Assembly: GCA_963921195.1 (NCBI GenBank)
Contig: OY992539.1
Location: 212,230,035-212,294,034, forward strand
Direction of reading: 5' to 3'
Source: Pegoplata infirma
Lineage: Eukaryota; Arthropoda; Insecta; Diptera; Anthomyiidae
Length of the DNA stretch: 64,000 nt
In this document: piece after piece, positions 57,971-64,000 of the stretch
How the letters are laid out: the number at the start of each line of letters is the position of its first letter
How positions within the stretch are numbered: position 1 is the first letter of the stretch
Translations under genes and position numbers: made by a program
Notes under the pieces: generated by a model
The model's input: only the letters and a program-made list of their open reading frames with translations
The model's database searches: none
Told to the model about the DNA's origin: nothing

Positions 57971-59285
57971 TATATAAAAATTTCTCTGAATCTAAAAATT
58001 TTTCTATACAAAAAAAAAGTGTCTCAGAATCCGAGAATTTTTAGAATTCTAAGAATCTGAGATTTTTTAAAAAGGATAAATGTGTCCGAATTTAAGAATT
58101 TTCCTATACGGAGAGAGGTTTAAGAATCAAAAACTTTTCTGTACGGAAAACTGTCTCAGAATCTAGGCAGAAAAATGTTCCAGAATCTGAGAAAATATGG
58201 CAGAACCTAAGAATTATTTACAGAAAAATGTCTGAGAATTTGATAATTTTTTAATACAGAATCATAGAATTTTTCAATACGGAAAAAGTCTAAGAATCTG
58301 CGAAATTTTTCTTTAAGGGAAAATTTTTCAGAATTTGTGTGAGAATTGTCTAAGCGAAAAAATGTCGCAGTCTGAGAATTTTCTGAATGGAAAAATTTCG
58401 ACAAGTTTTTCTATACGGAAAAATGTCTCAGAATCTGAATATTTTTCTATACGGAAAAATGTTTAGAACTGTGAGAATTTTTCTATCTGAAAAATGTCTT
58501 AGAATCTGAGAACTTTTCTATACGGAAAAATGACTCGAATTCAGAGAAAAATGTTTTAAAATCAGAGAATTTTTCTATACAGAATCTGAGATTTTTTCTA
58601 TACAGAATCTTAGAATTTTTCTATACAGAATCTGAGAATTTTTCTATACAGAAAAATGTTTCTGAATCTAAGATTTTTTAAATGGAAAAATGTCACAGAA
58701 TTTAAGAATTTTTCTATATGGAAAAATGGCTAAGAATCTGTTTTTTTTTCAATACAAAATCAAAGAATTTTTAAATACCTAGGAATGTGGGAATTTTTTC
58801 TATACGGAAAATTGTCTCAGGATGTGAGAATTTTTCTGAAATATTTTTTAGACGGAAAAATGTCCAATTATCAGAGAATTTTTCTACGTGGAATAAAGTG
58901 CCGGAATCTCAGAATTTTTTATGTGAAACTAGCCTAAGAATCTGAAAATTTTTTATAAGGAAAAATGTCTCAGAATTTTATAATTTTTCTACACAGAATC
59001 GGAGAATTTTTCTATACTTCAGAACCTGAGAATTTTTCTTTGTGGAAAAAAGTCTCAGAATCTGCGATTTCTTTACTCTCAGAATATAAGAATTTTTCTA
59101 TACTAAAAAAATGTCTCAGAATCTAAGAATTTTTCTAGTTAGGAAAAATGTATCAGAATCTGAGAATTTTCTAAACAGAAAATTTTTTTTGATCTGGGAA
59201 TTATTCTATTATAAAATGTGTCAGAAACTGAATCTGAAAATGTCTCAAAATCTGAGAATTTTTCCATACAGAAAAATGTCTCCAA
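57970..59285 (-). repeat. Degenerate 37-bp-satellite relatives, opposite orientation
   Basis: About thirty-five imperfect units of the type GAAAAATGTCTCAGAATCTG followed by AGAATTTTTCTATACG, in the same orientation as array 1. Units are mutated and indel-rich. It contrasts with 56640-57560, which runs the other way. Confidence 0.75.
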
Positions 59286-59289
59286 TTAA

Positions 59290-59812
59290 CCCATTTTGAT
59301 CCTCTGTTCGATTTTTCGAACAGTAGAGAAAAAAAAATATTTATGTATGAAAGAGCTGGAATTTCGGGTAAATGTGGTTATGAATGTTAAGTCTCATCTT
59401 TCTGCAATTAAAAAAAAATATACCCGCTTGACCACCGCAATTTATATGTCCATTAAATACAATGCAAATTAGCACAAAAATGGTTTCAAGCAGAAACGAA
59501 AATTTCGTTTTTCGGCTTTTAATTTTTTTGACTAATTTAAAATTTTTCTAGATTTAATTTATTATTAAATTCCAATAATTTGAATTATTTTGAAACTATT
59601 TACTTTGAAAATAATCAAATATATTAATAAAATAGCAAATAAATCCAAATATTAAAATTGCATAAAAAGTTGGAATGCAGGCTTTTCTGGGAAAACGCCA
59701 CATTGAAAAATTTTTTTTGACGGGATTTTTGAGATCAGCGGGTGCTAATTACCTTTAAAAAGTACCTTTTTCCAAAAAAGAAAAATAAAATTGAATCTTG
59801 GTCCAAAATGGG
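59290..59812. mobile_element. piggyBac-like MITE, 523 bp, TTAA flanks
   Basis: CCCATTTTGATCC (left) and GGTCCAAAATGGG (right) are inverted ends, each directly bordered by TTAA (59286-59289 and 59813-59816). TTAA target duplication plus CCC-starting ends is the known signature of piggyBac. The interior is AT-rich, with a small GTTCGATTTTTCGAAC palindrome near 59308. No transposase. It inserted into satellite relatives. Confidence 0.78.
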
Positions 59813-60034
59813 TTAAGACAATTTTTCTTTATAGAAATGTTTCAGAACATTTTGAGTAAGAAAAAATTTGTAAGACAAAAATTCTGGATTGAGAAAAAGT
59901 TTAAACACTACGACTTAAAAAATATATGAAAAATAAATATCTTTGATTGAAAGAAATTTAGAGTTATAAAATATATGGACAGAAAGATTGTTGTGAAAAA
60001 GATTTCAGTAAAATATTGAACAAAAAAAAATATT

Positions 60035-60370
60035 ATTACATGTCGTTTCCTGTTTCATTCCATTGCGTGTCCTGTTTTAGTTCATTTAGTTCCCTGTTAT
60101 AGTCTGTTTAGTTTTTTTGTTCTTTCCATTTCATTGATTTCCGTATTCTAGCATTTCAGAAATAAAATAGTTTCTGGGGTCTTTAGCTTTTGTTCCCTGG
60201 TTCATTCCATGTTGTTCCCTGTTTAATTTCATTTTGTGTCCTGTTTCATTCTATTTTGTTCCCTGTTCCTGGTGATTTTATTTTTATTGTTCTTTTTCAT
60301 TTCATTGCTGATTCCATTTCGTTCCACGTAGTTCCCATTGTATTCCGTATACTTGCAGGACCGAAATAAT
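60035..60370. repeat. CCTGTTTCATTCCATT degenerate tandem repeat
   Basis: TTCCCTGTTT..ATTCCATTTTGT words repeat about every 25-35 bases. A small decayed array. The minus-strand frame at 60229-60465 is translated repeat. Confidence 0.6.
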
Positions 60371-60404
60371 AAAGTTTCTTGGGTCTTAAGCTTAACAGAT
60401 ATAA

Positions 60405-60810
60405 AAAGTACCAATATTGATATAAAAAGTACCAATAGAAATAAAAAGAACCGAAATATATACATATGAGTATTATTACACTATTTTACCCTCTTAGTAT
60501 TTAAACTTTCTAAAAATTAATTTTGTCGGAATGTTTTTCCGCTCCTATATTTAAAATTTTCTAGAACTATTAATTTAGTAGTAAAAAAGTTTTAAAACAC
60601 AAATGTTCACAAAGTTTAGATACATAATTAGATATAAAAAGTACCAAAATTGATATTAAAAGTACCAATAGGTATAAAAAGTACTAAAATATTTATGAGT
60701 ATTATTACACTATTTTACCCTCTTAGTATCGATACTTTCTAAAAATTAATTTTGTCGGAATGTTTTTCCGATCCTATATTTAAAATTTCTAGAAATATTA
60801 ATTTAGTAGA
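60405..60810. repeat. Tandem direct repeat of about 220 bp
   Basis: About 60412-60600 and 60632-60810 share ATTACACTATTTTACCCTCT, AATTTTGTCGGAATGTTTTT and TATTAATTTAGTAG. The second unit continues beyond an inserted element: AAGTTCTTAAGCACAAATGT at about 61520 matches AAGTTTTAAAACACAAATGT at 60586. Confidence 0.8.
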
Positions 60811-61519
60811 AACAAGTGAGAGTGTTAAATTCGGCTGTGCCGAATCTATAATACCCTCCAACATATAAAAAAAATTAAAAAAAAAATTGCATGGGCGTTT
60901 TTTTTTGGGGGGGACAGTAGGGGTCATTGGGGGACACATAACCCCATGCTGTAAATGTTTAAAAATTCATTTATTAAGCTTTTTGATCTTAAGTAATACA
61001 ATTTTATCATTATTTAAAACATTTTTAATATCCACGCCCACAAAAGGGGGCGGGCAAAAAAAAAACATTTTTTTTTATTTCCTAAGTCCAAGGGCAGGGC
61101 CTTGAATTCTTTCTGACATCAAATTGTTGTATTTGCTTAACAAAAATACAAAAAAACCTGTGAAAATTTGGCGTTTTTCAGAGGTAAGTTAAGTTCTTCA
61201 AGGGGGAACTTTTTTCCCCCTGGTCCAATTTTGCCCATTTACGAACTTAAACTGCCTAGGACCAAAAGACATATTCCTGCCAAATTTAAAGAGTCTATCT
61301 TATTTATTTTGGACTGCATCGTGTCTTATACAGACGGACGGACGGACGGACGGACGGACATACGGACATACGGACATACGGACATTCTAGAAAAGTCTTA
61401 GAATCGATCATAGATCAATAATATATATACTTTATGGGGTCCCCGACCGATATTTCGATGCGTTACAAACGGAATGACAAAGTGAGTATACCCCCATACT
61501 GTAGTTGGAGGGTATAAAA
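60811..61519 (-). mobile_element. Helentron-like element, complete, about 709 bp
   Basis: Minus strand: TTTTTATACCCTCCAACTAC with its GGGGGTATA partner, a (GTCC)n tract including (CCGTAT)n variants at 61330-61385, GGACCAGGGGGAAAAAAGTT, CCGCCCCCTTTTGTGGGCGT, hairpin TTCGGCACAGCCGAA and ACACTCTCACTTGTT. All structural parts are present, so it is a good reference copy for the subfamily. It splits a tandem repeat whose sister unit preserves the empty site. Confidence 0.9.
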
Positions 61520-62920
61520 AAGTTCTTAAGCACAAATGTTCACAACTTTTCATAAAAAGTACTAAAGTACAATTGTCAAAAACCCAGCCTTTTTTAAAAA
61601 AGAACCAGAATGAAAACATTCTAAAAAGTACTCTTGTCTCTTCTTCGTTCCAAGTATGAACTTAGTTTGTAGAACCATTATTTTAGGAGATTGTAAATGT
61701 ACCAAATAACAAATAAAAGTACCAATAATAAAAATCGGAACCCTCAAAGTTACTTTTTTCAGAGCGTTTTGTTTTTAGCTGAGGGCTCTAAATTTTAAAT
61801 TTAATTTGTTTATGGCAATTTTATCATAAGATTTAAAAAGTACCAAAGTACAATATTTTATCCCTTTTTGCGCATTTTTTTTTTTTAAGTACCGCATTTT
61901 AAAATTCGTTAATGTCCCAAATTAAAAACCCTGTGTTTTGTTTCCATTTGCTATCACATCTGTGTTTATGGCATGTACTTCAATGTGATGGCAAATGATC
62001 AACTATGTTCGATCCTTTATGACAAGCTTTTATTAAGTCATAATAGTAGTGTTGATAATAATAATAATGATCATGATGATGTTGTTGCTCTTGTCGTTAA
62101 TCGGATTGTGATGGTGCTGATGGTGATGATGATGACGACGCAGACATGTATGTTTATACAATAGCTCAATTGGTGGATGTATAGATAAATGTTTTCTGGA
62201 GTTTTTATTTTTTTTGGAAATGAAAATGATGATGACTAGGACAATAATAATATCACCAACAACAACAGCAGCAGCAACAATATTAATTTTATAAACAACA
62301 ACAAAACAGACTAAAACACATATTATTGCATTGTTACACTATGATGATGTTGATGATGTTTTTTTTTTGTTGTTGTTGTTTCTGTTATGTTTGTCTGATA
62401 ATGTTGTCTGTCTCATAATGTTGTCTGTCGTTGTTGTCGTTTTCGTCGTCATTTCGTTGTTACTTTTAAAGCAGTCATTTAGCTGATATGTTGCTACAGT
62501 TAATGCTGTTACTGCTGCTGCTGCTGCTGCTGTTCCTGTTGTTGATGTCTGCCTTAAGTAATTTATTTGTCATATCACGTGTAAAACATTAAACGATTAA
62601 CACAAAACATCAGCCATAAAACTAAGAGAAAAAAAAACACGTGAAATGTTGTAATTTTTGGAGAATAAAAAAATAAAGAAAAAATTAGTATTAATTGAAT
62701 AAGAAACTATATTATAAGCTGGACTGTCTTTTAAGAGAAGAGAAGGAAGAGGATCTTTAGAAAAATTTTTTCTATGATCAGAATATATATTTCTGAATAT
62801 ATATTTCTTAAGAACAGGAAACATTTGTTTAACAATATTATCATATGATCTTATGAGATCTTATCAAGATCTCATAAGAACAACAATATTTTTTAAAATT
62901 TTTGCAGTTAATATTTTAGT
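61520..62920. other. AT-rich stretch with dense trinucleotide repeats
   Basis: From about 62050 to 62540 there are (AAT)n, (GAT)n, CAACAACAACAGCAGCAGCA and GCTGCTGCTGCTGCTGCTG runs. A frame at 61973-62164 translates the (GAT)n part. GATCTTATGAGATC...GATCTCATAAG near 62847-62878 is a small palindrome. No gene is recognised. Confidence 0.5.
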
Positions 62921-62921
62921 T

Positions 62922-63142
62922 GAAGGGCTTATTGTAAAAACTCGATAAGCAACATTTCTTTTTATGGTGGTTTTTTCCTTAAAACTTTTGAAATAATGTA
63001 GAAAATATATCTTTTGAAAAGATACTTGTACGGAGGGTTTAAGCATGACTTCTGCAAAAAATCTTTCAATGGAACATTAGTGGAAAACGAAAAACACAAA
63101 AAAATAAAATGTTGCTTATCAAGTTTTTGCAGTAAGCACTTC
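62922..63142. mobile_element. MITE (GAAGGGCTTATTG ends), copy B
   Basis: GAAGGGCTTATTGTAAAAAC pairs with the inverse of GTTTTTGC...TAAGCACTTC at the right. Same family as 48114-48347, sharing GATAAGCAACATTT. Flanks are AGTT and AATT, so the target duplication is at best imperfect. Confidence 0.85.
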
Positions 63143-63247
63143 AATTGTATAACAAATTATAGTCAATTACTTTTGTAATTGATTTAAAGAAATTATTATT
63201 TAATACAACAACTTTTAGATGTTGCACTTTTTAAATTGACTACAATA

Positions 63248-63921
63248 ACGCTATGGAACAAATTTAGGTTACCAAAAGTTAGGTCGATTCTGAGAGTGAG
63301 GAATGATAATAATAGAAGCTAAATTAGAAGACCCGTATCGCGGCGTTTGTTTATGTTAGTTTGATTTTTTTTTAATCGACCTTTGAACTTTGCAGTCAAA
63401 TGCGGATCTTTAGCATATTGTTATATGTTTTTTTTGGCTATAACTCGTCGACTAATTAATATTTTTTCAATCTGTAAAAGCCAAATTATTGCTAGAGACC
63501 TGTACAACAATTAAATTGTTTTTAAAAAATTGATTTAGAAAATTTTTGTGGTGCTTATGAAGCAAAATATTTTCAAAAAGCATGATTTTTTAATTTTTCC
63601 AACATTTTGCTTCATAATCACCACAAAATTTTCTAAATCATTTTTTTTTTAAATTTTTAATTCTTGGACAGGTCTCTAGCAATAATTTGGCTTTTACAGA
63701 TTAAAAAAATATCAATTAGTCGACGAGTTATAGCCAAAAACCCATATAAACAATATGCTGAAAATAGGCATTTGTTTGCAAAGTTCGTAGGTCGATTAAA
63801 AAAAAATTCAAACTAACATAAACAAACGCAACGATACGGGTCTTCTAATTTAGTCTCAATTTTCAACCCTCACTCTCAGAATCGACCTTACTTTTGCTAA
63901 CCTGAATTTGTTCCACAGTGT
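63248..63921. mobile_element. ACACTGTGG-ended foldback, 674 bp
   Basis: Left ACGCTATGGAACAAATTTAG and right (inverted) ACACTGTGGAACAAATTCAG. The arms pair nearly to the centre (GTGGTGCTTATGAAGCAAAAT / ATTTTGCTTCATAATCACCAC split at 63580), including CTATAACTCGTCGACTAATT. Flanks are AATA and AATG. The terminal motif matches the 4.1-kb foldback at 46652. Confidence 0.88.
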
Positions 63922-63966
63922 AATGGAAGTCAAATTTTTATGTCAGCAAAATTATTTTTGTTCATT

Positions 63967-64000
63967 ACACTGGGCAACAAATTTGGGGTCTTCGAGTGTA
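63967..64000 (+). mobile_element. Start of another ACACTG-ended element, cut by the window edge
   Basis: ACACTGGGCAACAAATTTGG is the same terminal motif as at 46652 and 63248 (inverse). Only 34 bases are visible. Confidence 0.5.

Noticed and set aside
62050..62540. Coding exon with Gln/Ala/Asp repeats
   Set aside because: Trinucleotide runs change type and phase, and stop codons interrupt all frames within short distances.

Overview
This window looks like non-coding DNA from a large, strongly AT-rich dipteran genome. The best fit is a calyptrate fly (blowfly or house-fly group), inferred from the abundant DINE-1/mini-me-like elements with (GTCY)n tracts, the tRNA-derived SINE and the overall style of the repeats. 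No protein-coding gene could be supported. The longest open frames (143, 133 and 132 codons) lie in low-complexity DNA or inside transposon arms and resemble nothing I recognise. The stretch could be intergenic or inside a very long intron.

Layout. 1-5850: degenerate T-rich DNA, then a roughly 43-bp satellite rich in TATCGATA, interrupted by a foldback element that itself carries a MITE. 5850-10660: foldback/palindromic elements, a Helentron-like element and a more complex island. 10660-12854: a CCCAGCAAAAA-ended element split by a 1.8-kb foldback whose arms carry regularly spaced CGCGA boxes. 13440-15790: a degenerate AAGCTTT-rich repeat field. 16055-19865: two Helentron-like elements and two MITEs. 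19905-26321: a tandem duplication of about 2.65 kb made of GTACTTTTT-type repeats, with Helentron copies in both halves and a later 1.1-kb foldback in the first half only.

29598-31322: about 47 near-identical copies of a 37-bp satellite. 32125-32742: a near-perfect 618-bp foldback. 34060-39200: a higher-order repeat of about 295-322 bp, with a SINE inserted in one unit. 40620-46195: Helentron-like and foldback elements. 46652-50734: a 4.1-kb composite foldback loaded with insertions. 53307-55683: about 64 copies of the same 37-bp satellite in the opposite orientation. 56640-59290: degenerate relatives of that satellite. 59290-63921: a piggyBac-like MITE, another Helentron-like element, trinucleotide-rich DNA and two palindromic elements. 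Another element of the ACACTG-ended family starts at the right edge.

How it fits together. Most of the window is inverted-repeat transposons, rolling-circle-type non-autonomous elements and satellites nested in one another. Several insertions can be ordered because a duplicate still carries the uninterrupted site. The points most worth a second look are the two inverted arrays of the palindromic 37-bp satellite, the TATCGATA satellite, the CGCGA-box foldback, the scattered CTTAAGTCTTTTGTTT motif and the insertions dated by empty sites. Family names were assigned from structure and memory only; no database was searched.
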